From NCBI RefSeq assembly GCF_000013765.1, contig NC_007954.1, positions 2,666,001-2,730,000 of the forward strand: a stretch of 64,000 nucleotides of DNA. Reading direction: 5' to 3'. Shown piece by piece: positions 44,683 to 54,356 of the stretch (within the stretch, counting starts at the first letter, position 1; the number at the start of each line of letters is the position of its first letter). Origin of the DNA: Shewanella denitrificans OS217. GTDB taxonomy: Bacteria; Pseudomonadota; Gammaproteobacteria; Enterobacterales; Shewanellaceae. The position numbers and the translations under genes are program-made. Under the pieces are notes generated by a model that saw only the letters and a program-made list of their open reading frames with translations, was not told the origin of the DNA and did no database searches.

Positions 44683-45540
44683 TTAAGCAAGGGCAATGCG
44701 CCGATACACAGCAATATGGAAATCAAGTTCACAACGTAGGCCCTCATTGGCAAGTTGTGCTTTTTTCTCTTGGGTTAATTTCCATGAGTAGGGGGTCATA
44801 TTTAAAAAGTGAACAATATCAACAGCATTATCTAAGCTCATCTGAGATTCTAAACGTTGGGTATCGATACACTCAAAGCCTTCTATGCTATCCACCCTGT
44901 CCTGATGAGGCTTTGGATACTCATAAATCATTTCTTTGATGGCAAAATGATGCATAGGGCCAGGGGAGACAGTGATCAAGATGCCATTGCCGGCTATGAC
45001 ACGCGCTAATTCTTCCGCTTTAGAAGGGGCATAAATTCTTAACGCAAGATCCACGCTAGCCGCAGCAAAAGGCATTTCATAGGCACTGGCCACACAGAAA
45101 GACATCTGTGGATAGCGCTTAGCCGCATAACGGATAGCGGTTTTGGAAATATCCAAACCTTGCAATTGACAGCATGGTCCCTCATCGAGATTGCGCTCTT
45201 GCAGGTCTTGATTAAGCGCGGCAAATAACCGGCTCGAGTAGTAGCCTTCGCCGCAGCCCAAATCCAAGATTTGCTTTGCCTTTGGTTTATAACGCAAAGC
45301 CAGTGCATTCACCGCATCACTTAATGATTGATAATAACCTTTATTGAGAAACTCCCGGCGAGCCTGCATCATTTCCTTGTTATCGCCTGGATCTTTTGAA
45401 TTCTTTTTTTGCACTGGCAAGAGATTGACATAACCTTCTTTGGCGCAATCGAATTGATGCCCTTTCAAGCAGGACCAAGTTTTAGTGACTTTAGTTAATT
45501 CGCCAGCACACAGGGGACAAAGGTATTGCATCTCATTCAC
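44683..45540 (-). CDS. rlmA: 23S rRNA (guanine-N1-)-methyltransferase
   Basis: 285 residues. The N-terminal zinc site is CPLCAGELTK...WSCLKGHQFDCAKEGYVNLLP (Cys and His ligands), followed by KDPGDNKEMMQARREFLNKGYY, the RlmA hallmark. The SAM-binding domain has ILDLGCGEGYYSSRL. It methylates G745 in 23S rRNA helix 35 (RlmA-I type). Confidence 0.92.
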   Translation of the reverse strand: MNEMQYLCPLCAGELTKVTKTWSCLKGHQFDCAKEGYVNLLPVQKKNSKDPGDNKEMMQARREFLNKGYYQSLSDAVNALALRYKPKAKQILDLGCGEGYYSSRLFAALNQDLQERNLDEGPCCQLQGLDISKTAIRYAAKRYPQMSFCVASAYEMPFAAASVDLALRIYAPSKAEELARVIAGNGILITVSPGPMHHFAIKEMIYEYPKPHQDRVDSIEGFECIDTQRLESQMSLDNAVDIVHFLNMTPYSWKLTQEKKAQLANEGLRCELDFHIAVYRRIALA

Positions 45541-45731
45541 TTTTATTCAAAGGGTGTCATTTAACATTGAGACTCAATAACAGTACTCAATCACTACGCT
45601 AAGACTGGCAATTAATGGTGTATTCGCCATAAGCGGGGCTATTATACAGCTTTATCCCCTTGAGGCTTAGTTCTACTTTAAACTCGATAAGTGCTAATAT
45701 TGCCTCATTCGCTTCATTTGGTTAGTTATTT

Positions 45732-47144
45732 ATGACAACAGCTCTTCAGCCGACCCTGTTTTGGCACGATTATGAAACATTTGGCGCCAATCCTGCTAAA
45801 GACAGGCCTTCTCAGTTTGCCGGTATCCGAACCGATCTTGATTTAAACATCATAGGTGAGCCAGAAACCTTCTACTGCAAATTAGCCACAGATTACCTGC
45901 CATCACCCGAAGCCATTTTAATCACAGGTATCACGCCACAATTGGCCAATATGAAAGGCATACCTGAAACTGAATTTATGGGCCGCATTAATGCCCTTTT
46001 CAGTCAAGAGAATACCTGTGTCGTGGGTTATAACTCGCTGCGCTTTGATGATGAAGTCAGCCGCTATGGTTTTTACCGTAACTTTATCGATCCTTACGCC
46101 AGAGAATGGCAAAACGGTAATTCCCGTTGGGACATTATTGATTTAGTGCGTGCTTGTTATGCCTTTAGACCCGATGGTATAAATTGGCCCCGTAAAGAAG
46201 ATGGCACTGTCAGCTTTAAATTAGAGCTGTTAACCCAAGCCAATGGTCTCAGTCATGAGAAAGCTCACGATGCGATGTCTGATGTGTATGCCACCATCGC
46301 CATGGCTAAATTGATTAAACAAGTACAACCTAAGCTGTATGACTACTATTTTAGTTTACGCCGTAAACAAGCTGTAGCGGCGCAAATCGATGTGCTTAAG
46401 ATGCAGCCTTTGGTGCACGTGAGCTCTAAAATTAGCGCCCTGAATGCCTGTACCACTTTGATTGCCCCTATGGCTTATCATCCCACCAATAAAAATGCCG
46501 TATTGTGCGTTAATTTGGCCATGGATATTAGCCCTTTACTGGAATTGTCAGCGGAAGAGATAGCGGCGCGCATGTACACTTCAAGAGCGGACTTAGCCCC
46601 TGATGAATTGCCAATCCCGTTAAAGCAAATTCATCTTAATAAGTGCCCTTTTATTGCTTCACCCAAGCTACTCGATGATGACCTAACCTCAAGGCTTAAT
46701 TTCGATAAAGCTTTTGCCCGCGAGCAATACAAACGTCTTAAACAGCACCCAGAACTCAGAGAGAAATTAGTTGGCGTGTTTGAGCAAACGAAAGAGTTTA
46801 ACCATAGCGATCCGGATCTCATGCTCTATGGCGGTGGATTCTTTAGTCACGCGGATAAAGCAAAAATGGACATCATACGTCAGACTCAACCGCAGAATTT
46901 AGCCGCATTGGACCTTAAATTTGATGATAATCGCATTGCTGAAATGTTATTTCGCTACCGCGGCCGCAATTACCCAGAATTACTTGATCATGACGAATCA
47001 GTGCGCTGGCGGGAATTTTGCCAATCTAGACTTGCCGATGCTGATTATGTAATCAAACTAGAGAATTTATTGGAAGCTAGCGCACAAGATGAACACAAAC
47101 AGAAATTATTAAGAGCACTTTGTCAGTATTTACAAGCACTTTAG
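45732..47144 (+). CDS. sbcB: exodeoxyribonuclease I
   Basis: 470 residues; 3'-5' exonuclease on single-stranded DNA. DEDDh catalytic motifs: WHDYETFG (DxE) near residue 13, VVGYNSLRFDDEVSRYGFYRNFIDPY (second Asp) near 96, and HEKAHDAMSDVYATIAMAKL (His and Asp) near 178. The SH3-like and C-terminal domains follow. Used in recombination and mismatch repair. Confidence 0.96.
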   Translation: MTTALQPTLFWHDYETFGANPAKDRPSQFAGIRTDLDLNIIGEPETFYCKLATDYLPSPEAILITGITPQLANMKGIPETEFMGRINALFSQENTCVVGYNSLRFDDEVSRYGFYRNFIDPYAREWQNGNSRWDIIDLVRACYAFRPDGINWPRKEDGTVSFKLELLTQANGLSHEKAHDAMSDVYATIAMAKLIKQVQPKLYDYYFSLRRKQAVAAQIDVLKMQPLVHVSSKISALNACTTLIAPMAYHPTNKNAVLCVNLAMDISPLLELSAEEIAARMYTSRADLAPDELPIPLKQIHLNKCPFIASPKLLDDDLTSRLNFDKAFAREQYKRLKQHPELREKLVGVFEQTKEFNHSDPDLMLYGGGFFSHADKAKMDIIRQTQPQNLAALDLKFDDNRIAEMLFRYRGRNYPELLDHDESVRWREFCQSRLADADYVIKLENLLEASAQDEHKQKLLRALCQYLQAL

Positions 47145-47196
47145 TTTAATTTTTGTTATTTTTAGTTTAAGCCAATTACTATTAAGGAACAGGGAA

Positions 47197-48090
47197 ATGC
47201 AAAATCGCTTTATTAACAGCATAACCCAATTACCCAAACCGTTAGCCAATGCGCTAATCCCGTTACTGCAACAAGAGTTTTGTGGTCATATCGATGCCCA
47301 TCAAGTCGCTGAGCTTAAAAAAGCCAGTGGTTTGGCTGAAGCCGATTTACTGCTGGCTCTGCTGCCGATAGCAGCATCTTTAGCCAATCCCAGCATCAGT
47401 GAATTTTATGTGGGTGCCATAGCCAAGGGAAGCAGCGGTGATATCTACATGGGAGCCAATTTAGAATTACCCAATGAAGCCCTATTTCACTCAGTGCATG
47501 CTGAGCAGAGCGCCATCAGTCATGCATGGCTCTCGGGCGAGACTAAGATAGTGGATATCGTAGTTAACTTCAGCCCTTGCGGCCATTGCCGTCAATTTAT
47601 GAATGAATTGGTTGAAGGCAGCTTGGTACGAATTCATCTGCCGCAGCAAGAAATTAAACCACTGAGCCACTATTTGCCTTACGCCTTCGGGCCAAGCGAT
47701 CTGAATGTGACCACGCCATTACTGTCGAAAAGTGAAGTAGAGCTTGCACTTAATTCAGATGATCCCATGATCATCGAAGCCCTAGATCAGGCGGGATTAA
47801 GTTACGCTCCCTACACCCAAAGTTATGCAGCCGTGGTATTAGAAACCAAAGACGGTAAAACTTACTGTGGTCGTTATGCCGAAAATGCCGCCTTTAATCC
47901 GTCTATGTTGCCCATGCAAATGGCCTTGTCTAACCTAATGCGTCACGACAAGCAATTTAGCGACATCAAGCGTGCGGTATTGGTTGAGTCATCAAAAGGT
48001 AAAATTAGCTTAGTCAGCGCCACCATGGATGCTCTCCATGCCGTTGCTGCTGTCGAACTTGAGCACATAGTGGTTGAGCCGCAAATCTAA
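47197..48090 (+). CDS. cdd: cytidine deaminase
   Basis: 297 residues, the E. coli-type two-domain homodimer. The zinc site is HAEQSAISHA and FSPCGHCRQFMNE (His/Glu plus two Cys); the second domain (YTQSYAAVVLETKDGKTYCGRYAENAAFNPSMLP) has lost the zinc ligands, as usual. Deaminates cytidine to uridine in pyrimidine salvage. AAGGAACAGGG precedes the ATG. Confidence 0.95.
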   Translation: MQNRFINSITQLPKPLANALIPLLQQEFCGHIDAHQVAELKKASGLAEADLLLALLPIAASLANPSISEFYVGAIAKGSSGDIYMGANLELPNEALFHSVHAEQSAISHAWLSGETKIVDIVVNFSPCGHCRQFMNELVEGSLVRIHLPQQEIKPLSHYLPYAFGPSDLNVTTPLLSKSEVELALNSDDPMIIEALDQAGLSYAPYTQSYAAVVLETKDGKTYCGRYAENAAFNPSMLPMQMALSNLMRHDKQFSDIKRAVLVESSKGKISLVSATMDALHAVAAVELEHIVVEPQI

Positions 48091-48111
48091 CAGTTTCGAT
48101 GCTCCCAAATG

Positions 48112-48146
48112 AACAAGGACAGCCTAGGCTGTCCTTGTTGTTTTTT
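48112..48146. terminator. terminator after cdd
   Basis: Perfect 28-bp palindrome with the AACAAGGACAG arm around CCTAGG, then T6. Confidence 0.92.
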
Positions 48147-48188
48147 AAGCAGGTCTCTAGCTCAAGCTGAAATCATCTTAAGTCAAAA

Positions 48189-49061
48189 TTAACGATTTTT
48201 TTCGAGTCGTGCCAAAAGGCTTGAGGTATCCCAGCGATTCCCTTTCATCCCTTGCACATCGGCATAGAATTGATCCACTAAGGCGGTTAAGGGCAATTGA
48301 CTGCCATTGCGGCGGGCTTCATCAAGGGCTATGCCTAAATCTTTACGCATCCAATCGATGGCGAAACCAAAATCGTATTTACCCTGCCACATGGTTTGAT
48401 AGCGATTTTCCATTTGCCAGCTTTGGGCTGCACCTTTACTAATCACTTCAACCACTTTAATGCCATCAAGCCCAGCGCTTTTAGCAAAATGCAAGCCTTC
48501 AGCTAAGCCTTGCACCACACCTGCGATGCAAATTTGATTAACCATCTTAGTTAATTGACCCGCCCCCACGTCACCGAGCAATTCGGCGCAGCGACTGTAA
48601 GCGGCGATCACAGGTTTGACTTGTTCAAACTGAGAAAGCTCCCCCCCCATCATCACAGTTAATGCGCCATTTTCGGCCCCGGCTTGACCACCAGAGATGG
48701 GCGCATCGAGAAAACCTATATCCTGGGCCTTTAAAACAGCGCCAATTTCACGGGCCACATCGGCAGAAGCCGTAGTATGGTCAACCAAAATACTGCCAGC
48801 GTTCATACCGGCTAAAGCGCCATCATCACCCAGCACCACTTGACGTAAATCGTCATCGTTGCCCACACAAGTGAAGACTATCTCCTGCCCCATAGCCGCA
48901 AGCTTAGGGCTTGCAGCACTTAAGCCGCCATATTGTTTAACCCAATCTGCAGCGCGCTGCGGGCTACGATTAAAAACGGTCACTTGATGACCTTGCTTAA
49001 CTAAGTGCCCTGCCATAGGAAACCCCATGACACCTAAACCAATAAATGCAACCTTCGCCAT
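48189..49061 (-). CDS. NAD(P)-dependent beta-hydroxyacid dehydrogenase
   Basis: 290 residues of the 3-hydroxyisobutyrate dehydrogenase family. The N-terminal dinucleotide fold is VAFIGLGVMGFPMAGHLVKQGHQVTVFNRS. DAPISGGQAGAENGALTVMMGG is the substrate-binding signature, and the catalytic Lys is in GQLTKMVNQI. It could act on 3-hydroxyisobutyrate, tartronate semialdehyde or succinic semialdehyde; no neighbour decides. The next gene, a thioesterase, is 17 bp upstream and in the same direction. Confidence 0.85.
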   Translation of the reverse strand: MAKVAFIGLGVMGFPMAGHLVKQGHQVTVFNRSPQRAADWVKQYGGLSAASPKLAAMGQEIVFTCVGNDDDLRQVVLGDDGALAGMNAGSILVDHTTASADVAREIGAVLKAQDIGFLDAPISGGQAGAENGALTVMMGGELSQFEQVKPVIAAYSRCAELLGDVGAGQLTKMVNQICIAGVVQGLAEGLHFAKSAGLDGIKVVEVISKGAAQSWQMENRYQTMWQGKYDFGFAIDWMRKDLGIALDEARRNGSQLPLTALVDQFYADVQGMKGNRWDTSSLLARLEKNR

Positions 49062-49078
49062 ATCATCCTCTAATTATT

Positions 49079-49564
49079 CTAACCCGCAGGTTTTACATGA
49101 GCTTCCATTTCAGCGCCAATACGCTTACGCATGTCCATCAGCCTAAGTGCTGAATCCCTGAGTTTTATATCTTCGCCATCGACGGGGATCCACTCAGGCA
49201 CTTCACTGGGCTTTCCACCGTCATCCACCGCCACCATGATAACAATACAATGTGTGGTTAGATGACGTTCACTGTCTTTAGGATCGCCTGCTCTCACATC
49301 CAGCGCCACGTGCATAGAGGTGGTGCCGGTATAAATTACCTTTGCATTGACTTCAACAATATTACCCACATGGATAGGTTGCACAAAGCGAATGCCACCA
49401 GCGTACACTGTTATGCAGTATTTACCGCTCCAGCCTGCAGCACAAGCGTAGGCTGCTAAGTCAATCCATTTCATCACGGCGCCGCCGTGAACCTTGCCGC
49501 CAAAATTCACATCCGCAGGCTCGGCTAAAAATCTCAAGGTTAACGCTCTGTCTTTTCCTGCCAT
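49079..49564 (-). CDS. acyl-CoA thioesterase, hotdog fold (YciA/BACH-like)
   Basis: 161 residues. FLAEPADVNFGGKVHGGAVMKWIDLAAYACA has the conserved N...HGG..M...D pattern with the catalytic Asp; GGIRFVQPIHVGNIVEVNAKVIYTGTTSM follows. It hydrolyses acyl-CoA. Probably cotranscribed with the downstream dehydrogenase. GGGAG precedes the ATG. Confidence 0.88.
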   Translation of the reverse strand: MAGKDRALTLRFLAEPADVNFGGKVHGGAVMKWIDLAAYACAAGWSGKYCITVYAGGIRFVQPIHVGNIVEVNAKVIYTGTTSMHVALDVRAGDPKDSERHLTTHCIVIMVAVDDGGKPSEVPEWIPVDGEDIKLRDSALRLMDMRKRIGAEMEAHVKPAG

Positions 49565-49618
49565 CGCTTATTGCTCCCAAGGGCTATGCGTATCGTATTG
49601 ACGGGGTAATTTTGGCAT

Positions 49619-49646
49619 AAAAAAAGCACCTAAGGTGCTTTTTTTA
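49619..49646. terminator. terminator between the fab block and the thioesterase
   Basis: AAAAAAGCACC-TAA-GGTGCTTTTTT, symmetrical; ends fabF on the minus strand. Confidence 0.9.
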
Positions 49647-49704
49647 TGCATATCACGGGTTTATTCTCAAGCCAGTGTCACTGTAAGCCAGTGTCACTTT
49701 CTGA

Positions 49705-50949
49705 TTAATCTTCCCAGCGTTTAAACAGCAAAGAGCCGTTAGTGCCGCCAAAACCAAATGAGTTACATAATGCATAATCGAAACTGTGAGCACGTGAAGT
49801 ATGGGCAACAAAATCCAGATCGCAGCCTTCATCTGGGTTGTCCAAATTGATGGTGGGCGGGACCTGTTGATCCCTCAATGCCAGCAAAGTGATAATCGCT
49901 TCAACGGCACCTGCTGCACCTAATAGGTGACCTGTCATCGATTTAGTCGAACTCACCAATAACTTATAGGCATGCGCTTCAAACACGGCTTTAACTGCCG
50001 CCGCTTCGGCCTTATCCCCAGCAGGCGTCGACGTGCCGTGTGCGTTGATATAGCCCACAAGCTCCTTAGCTATCTGACCATCATTAATGGCATTGACCAT
50101 AGCGGCAGCCGCCCCAGCACCATCTGCTGGCGGTGATGTCATATGGAACGCATCACCACTCATGCCAAAACCAATCAGCTCGCCGTAAATTTTAGCGCCG
50201 CGGGCCTTAGCGTGTTCATATTCTTCCATGACCATGACACCCGCGCCATCACCGATGACAAAACCGTCTCTGTCTTTATCCCATGGACGACTTGCTGCCT
50301 GTGGGTTCTCATTGCGAGTGGATAACGCCTTAGCGGCGTTAAACCCTGCGACACCCAAAGGACTGGTGACATCTTCTGCGCCGCCAGCAAGCATCACATC
50401 CGCATCACCGTAAGCAATGGTGCGGGCTGCAAAACCGATATTATGCACGCCTGTGGTACAAGCTGTGGTCACTGCAAAATTGGGGCCTGTCATGCCGTAC
50501 ATGATAGATAAATGACCGGCTATCATATTAATAATGGTACTAGGGACAAAAAATGGTGACACCTTGCGCGGGCCGCCATTAAGTAGCGCCGAATGGCCTT
50601 GCTCAATCAGCCACATGCCGCCCATACCAGCCCCGATAGCTGTGCCTACGCGGGCAGGATTTTCTTGGGTCATATCTAAGCCTGAATCTTTCAAGGCTTG
50701 GATGCCAGCAGCCATACCGTATTGGATAAATAAATCCATCTTACGGGCATCTTTCTTCGTCAGGTACTGTTCGACATCAAAATCTTTAACCGAACCGCTA
50801 AAACGAGTGCCAAATTCAGTAGCATCAAACTTGGTGATGGGGGCGATACCGCTCTGCCCTGCCAATAAGGCCTTCCAAGAAGACTCCACATCATTACCAA
50901 CCGGGGTCACTAAGCCTAAGCCTGTGATCACAACGCGACGTTTAGTCAT
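49705..50949 (-). CDS. fabF: 3-oxoacyl-ACP synthase II
   Basis: Condenses acyl-ACP with malonyl-ACP in chain elongation. 414 residues from MTKRRVVITGLGLVTPVG; AAGGTG lies 7 bases upstream, so a frame starting at 50979 is unlikely. The active-site Cys is in VTTACTTGVHNIG, with the His residues in NAHGTSTPAGD and KSMTGHLLGAAGAVE. Last gene of the conserved plsX-fabHDG-acpP-fabF order. Confidence 0.96.
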   Translation of the reverse strand: MTKRRVVITGLGLVTPVGNDVESSWKALLAGQSGIAPITKFDATEFGTRFSGSVKDFDVEQYLTKKDARKMDLFIQYGMAAGIQALKDSGLDMTQENPARVGTAIGAGMGGMWLIEQGHSALLNGGPRKVSPFFVPSTIINMIAGHLSIMYGMTGPNFAVTTACTTGVHNIGFAARTIAYGDADVMLAGGAEDVTSPLGVAGFNAAKALSTRNENPQAASRPWDKDRDGFVIGDGAGVMVMEEYEHAKARGAKIYGELIGFGMSGDAFHMTSPPADGAGAAAAMVNAINDGQIAKELVGYINAHGTSTPAGDKAEAAAVKAVFEAHAYKLLVSSTKSMTGHLLGAAGAVEAIITLLALRDQQVPPTINLDNPDEGCDLDFVAHTSRAHSFDYALCNSFGFGGTNGSLLFKRWED

Positions 50950-51122
50950 AGTATTCACCTTCATTGTTATGCTTAACAAAACGAGTTTATATTTGACCGT
51001 TTATTCCGAGTGAGTCTGAAATAAGGCATAGAGGTTCAGGCTGGGAATTGAGACAGGATAAACGGTGTGTGAGGGTTTGCTAAAGCGGCTGTGGCTATTT
51101 GGCTTAAGCGCAATAGCAGAAA

Positions 51123-51158
51123 CAAAAACAGGCGGCATAAATGCCGCCTGTTTTTGTA
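51123..51158. terminator. terminator after acpP
   Basis: ACAAAAACAGGCGGCAT arms around AA, ending in GTTTTTGT. It would separate acpP from fabF and limit read-through, so fabF may be at lower level or have its own promoter. Confidence 0.9.
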
Positions 51159-51167
51159 ATATCTAGA

Positions 51168-51401
51168 TTACTGATTCTTAGAAACGTAATCGATCGCTGC
51201 TTGAACAGTAGTGATCTTTTCCGCTTCTTCATCAGGGATCTCGGTATCAAACTCTTCTTCTAGAGCCATTACCAATTCAACTGTGTCTAGAGAATCTGCG
51301 CCTAAATCGTCAACGAAAGATGCCGCTGATTTAACGTCTTCTTCTTTAACGCCTAGTTGTTCAATGATGATTTTCTTTACACGTTCTTCGATGTTGCTCA
51401 T
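51168..51401 (-). CDS. acpP: acyl carrier protein
   Basis: 77 acidic residues. The 4'-phosphopantetheine Ser is in LGADSLDTVELVMALEEEF. Carrier of growing fatty acyl chains for FabD, FabH, FabG and FabF in this block. Confidence 0.98.
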   Translation of the reverse strand: MSNIEERVKKIIIEQLGVKEEDVKSAASFVDDLGADSLDTVELVMALEEEFDTEIPDEEAEKITTVQAAIDYVSKNQ

Positions 51402-51563
51402 TAGTTTCTTTCCTATTCAAATTACGCACTTGCGTAAGATTGCGAGTAGTTTATTCGATCCAGCTGACAATGCAAGCTTAGTTTTTGTGGTCTAACCACG
51501 ACAATAAGCAATGAATAGAACTGGATCGAGACTCAATTAAAGGTAGTTAATCTACCATCGCTC

Positions 51564-52310
51564 TTAAACCATGTACATGCCGCCATTCACATGTAATGTC
51601 TCACCTGTGATATAAGCAGCTGAATCCGAGGCCAAAAACAATACTGCGTTGGCAATTTCTTGCGCTTGCCCTAAACGTTCCATCGGAACTTGCGACATGA
51701 TAGCTTGTTGCTGCTCAGGAGTCAGCTCATCTGTCATATCTGTCTGAATAAAACCTGGTGCAACTGCATTAACCGTTATTTGACGTGATGCAACCTCTCT
51801 TGCAAGAGATTTAGTAAATCCAATTAATCCAGCCTTAGCCGCCGAGTAATTAACTTGGCCAGCGTTGCCCATGGTGCCCACGACAGAACCGATACTGATG
51901 ATCCGGCCAAAACGCTTTTTCATCATGGTTCGCATCACAGGCTTAGACAGCTTGAAAAGCGACGTCAGGTTAGTGTCGATAATATCCTGCCACTCTTCAT
52001 CTTTCATTCGCATCAATAAATTGTCACGAGTGATACCCGCATTATTCACGAGAATATCAACATCGCCAGCTTTTTCTTTAATTTGGGCAAATAAATCTGT
52101 AACTGATTGAGTATCTGTGACATTAAGCACTAAGCCAAAGCCTTTTGCACCTAAATAATCTTGAATTGCTGCCGCGCCTTTGTCGCTGGTTGCAGTGCCG
52201 ATAACCACAGCACCTGCATCAACTAAGGTTTCAGCGATCGCGCGGCCAATACCACGGCTAGCGCCTGTCACTAGGGCAACTTTGCCCTCTAAATTAATGC
52301 TAAAGCTCAT
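51564..52310 (-). CDS. fabG: 3-oxoacyl-ACP reductase
   Basis: 248-residue short-chain dehydrogenase: TGASRGIGRAIAE (NADPH loop), NNAGITRDN, and the catalytic Ser-Tyr-Lys (IGSVVG and YSAAKAG). Reduces the 3-keto group with NADPH. Ten bp after fabD. Confidence 0.97.
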   Translation of the reverse strand: MSFSINLEGKVALVTGASRGIGRAIAETLVDAGAVVIGTATSDKGAAAIQDYLGAKGFGLVLNVTDTQSVTDLFAQIKEKAGDVDILVNNAGITRDNLLMRMKDEEWQDIIDTNLTSLFKLSKPVMRTMMKKRFGRIISIGSVVGTMGNAGQVNYSAAKAGLIGFTKSLAREVASRQITVNAVAPGFIQTDMTDELTPEQQQAIMSQVPMERLGQAQEIANAVLFLASDSAAYITGETLHVNGGMYMV

Positions 52311-52319
52311 TGGAACTCC

Positions 52320-53246
52320 TTATTCAGTTAATGCCGCAAATGAAGCCGCATCATTGACCGCTTGAGCGGAAACAGATTTATTAATTCTTTTTGTTAAGCC
52401 TGTCAGTACTTTACCTGGGCCGCATTCAACTAATTGATCAATGCCTTGAGATGCCATCAATTCAACAGTCTCACTCCAACGCACTGGACAATAAAGCTGA
52501 CGCACTAGGGCATCTTTTATATCGTCGCCTTGGGTAGGCATGGCGACATCCACATTATTGATAACCTTGATAGCTGGCTCATTAAAGGTGATGCTCTGAA
52601 GTGCTTCGGCTAATTTGTCTGCTGCAGGTTTCATTAAGGCGCAGTGCGATGGCACGCTTACAGGTAATGCCACAGTCATTTTAGCGCCAGCAGCCTTACA
52701 TGCAGCAGCGGCGCGCTCAACGGCATCTTTTTCGCCAGCTATCACCACTTGACCTGGACTATTAAAATTCACTGGACTCACAACAGCGCCTTGCGCCGCA
52801 TCGATACAGGCTTTAGCAATGGCCTCGTCTTCTAACCCTATGATGGCATACATGGCGCCAGTACCCGCTGGAACAGCTTGCTGCATCAGTTGGCCGCGAA
52901 GCTCTACTAACTTAACCGCGTCTTTAAAATCAATAACCCCTGCACAGACTAACGCAGAGTATTCACCTAAACTGTGGCCCGCAAGCACTGAGGGCTGTGG
53001 CTTACCTGTGGCGATAAAGGCACGCCAAATGGCGACGCTGGCAGCCAAGAGTGCAGGCTGAGTCTTATCTGTTTCATTTAATGTCTCAGCCGGACCCGCT
53101 TGGATAAGCGCCCATAGATCATAACCTAAGGCTTCACTGGCTTCAGTAAATGTACTAGTGACTATTGGCTGTACTTGAGCCAAATCCGCTAACATTCCTA
53201 CGACCTGAGACCCCTGGCCCGGAAACACAAACGCAAAATTTTCCAT
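52320..53246 (-). CDS. fabD: malonyl-CoA:ACP transacylase
   Basis: 308 residues. FVFPGQGSQVVGML at the N-terminus and the catalytic Ser in LAGHSLGEYSALVCAG; His in PVSVPSHCALM. Loads malonyl units on AcpP. Confidence 0.97.
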   Translation of the reverse strand: MENFAFVFPGQGSQVVGMLADLAQVQPIVTSTFTEASEALGYDLWALIQAGPAETLNETDKTQPALLAASVAIWRAFIATGKPQPSVLAGHSLGEYSALVCAGVIDFKDAVKLVELRGQLMQQAVPAGTGAMYAIIGLEDEAIAKACIDAAQGAVVSPVNFNSPGQVVIAGEKDAVERAAAACKAAGAKMTVALPVSVPSHCALMKPAADKLAEALQSITFNEPAIKVINNVDVAMPTQGDDIKDALVRQLYCPVRWSETVELMASQGIDQLVECGPGKVLTGLTKRINKSVSAQAVNDAASFAALTE

Positions 53247-53388
53247 TTTGTTACCTTTAATTACTCAGTGTTTATTTAATCGATGTTTTACTCGCTATTC
53301 CCCTAGGCCACAACCTAATGAACACAGTTAACGACTAAAACTTACTTAACAAAATACCTAACAAATTCAATTAGAAACGCACTAATAA

Positions 53389-54348
53389 CTAGAAACGTAC
53401 TAAGGCACTGCCCCAGGCAAATCCAGCTCCAAAGGCTTCTAGTAACAATAATTGACCACGTTGAATTCGGCCATCACGCACGGCTTCGTCCAAAGCGATA
53501 GGCACTGAGGCCGCTGAAGTATTGCCGTGTTTTGCCAAGGTTAATACCACTTTATCTAAACTCATGTTGAGCTTTTTCGCTGTGGCATTAATGATCCTGA
53601 AATTCGCTTGATGAGGCACTAACCAATCAATGTCTGATTTATCGACATTATTGAGTCGCAAGGTTTCAGTCACTACATGGGATAATTGAGTAACGGCGAC
53701 TTTAAAAACGTCATTGCCTTTCATGGTCATAAAGCCCATGGCAGCTGTTGACTCCCCTAAACGAGGCGGGAAAGCGCATTTTAATAGATCGGCCTGGCGG
53801 CCATCGGCATAGATGTGAGTCGCTATAATGCCAGGTTCAGTGCTGGCGCCAATCACAGCGGCGCCAGCGCCATCGCCAAATAAAATAATCGTGCTTCTGT
53901 CTTCTGGGGCACACAGGCGTGATAATACGTCTGCACCTATCACTAACACTTTTTTAGCTGCACCCGTTTTTACGAATTGATCAGCAACAGATAACGCATA
54001 AACGAAGCCTGAGCAAGCGGCGGCTATATCAAATGCTGGGATAGTGTTCACCCCGAGCAGCGCTTGAATTTCACAGGCCGCGGCAGGAAAAGCATTAGTC
54101 GCACTTGTGGTGCCACAGACAATCATATCCAGTTCACTGGCTTCGATACCTGCCATCTCTAAGGCTTTTAATGCAGCCTGATAACCCATGGTTGAAACCG
54201 ACTCGTCAGCGGCCGCGATACGGCGCTCAGAGATACCCGTTCGTTCAACAATCCATTGGTCATTGGTATCAACCATTTTTTCTAGATCAAGATTGCTACG
54301 CACTTGCACAGGAAGATAACTGCCTGTTCCGAGAATTTTTGTATGCAT
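53389..54348 (-). CDS. fabH: 3-oxoacyl-ACP synthase III
   Basis: 319 residues. Cys-His-Asn triad: AFDIAAACSGFVYALSVAD, VPHQANFRIINATAKK and KHGNTSAASVPIALDEA. Starts chains by condensing acetyl-CoA with malonyl-ACP. Eight bp after plsX. The 140 bp between fabD and fabH (53247-53388) hold no gene. Confidence 0.97.
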   Translation of the reverse strand: MHTKILGTGSYLPVQVRSNLDLEKMVDTNDQWIVERTGISERRIAAADESVSTMGYQAALKALEMAGIEASELDMIVCGTTSATNAFPAAACEIQALLGVNTIPAFDIAAACSGFVYALSVADQFVKTGAAKKVLVIGADVLSRLCAPEDRSTIILFGDGAGAAVIGASTEPGIIATHIYADGRQADLLKCAFPPRLGESTAAMGFMTMKGNDVFKVAVTQLSHVVTETLRLNNVDKSDIDWLVPHQANFRIINATAKKLNMSLDKVVLTLAKHGNTSAASVPIALDEAVRDGRIQRGQLLLLEAFGAGFAWGSALVRF

Positions 54349-54356
54349 ATTTGGGA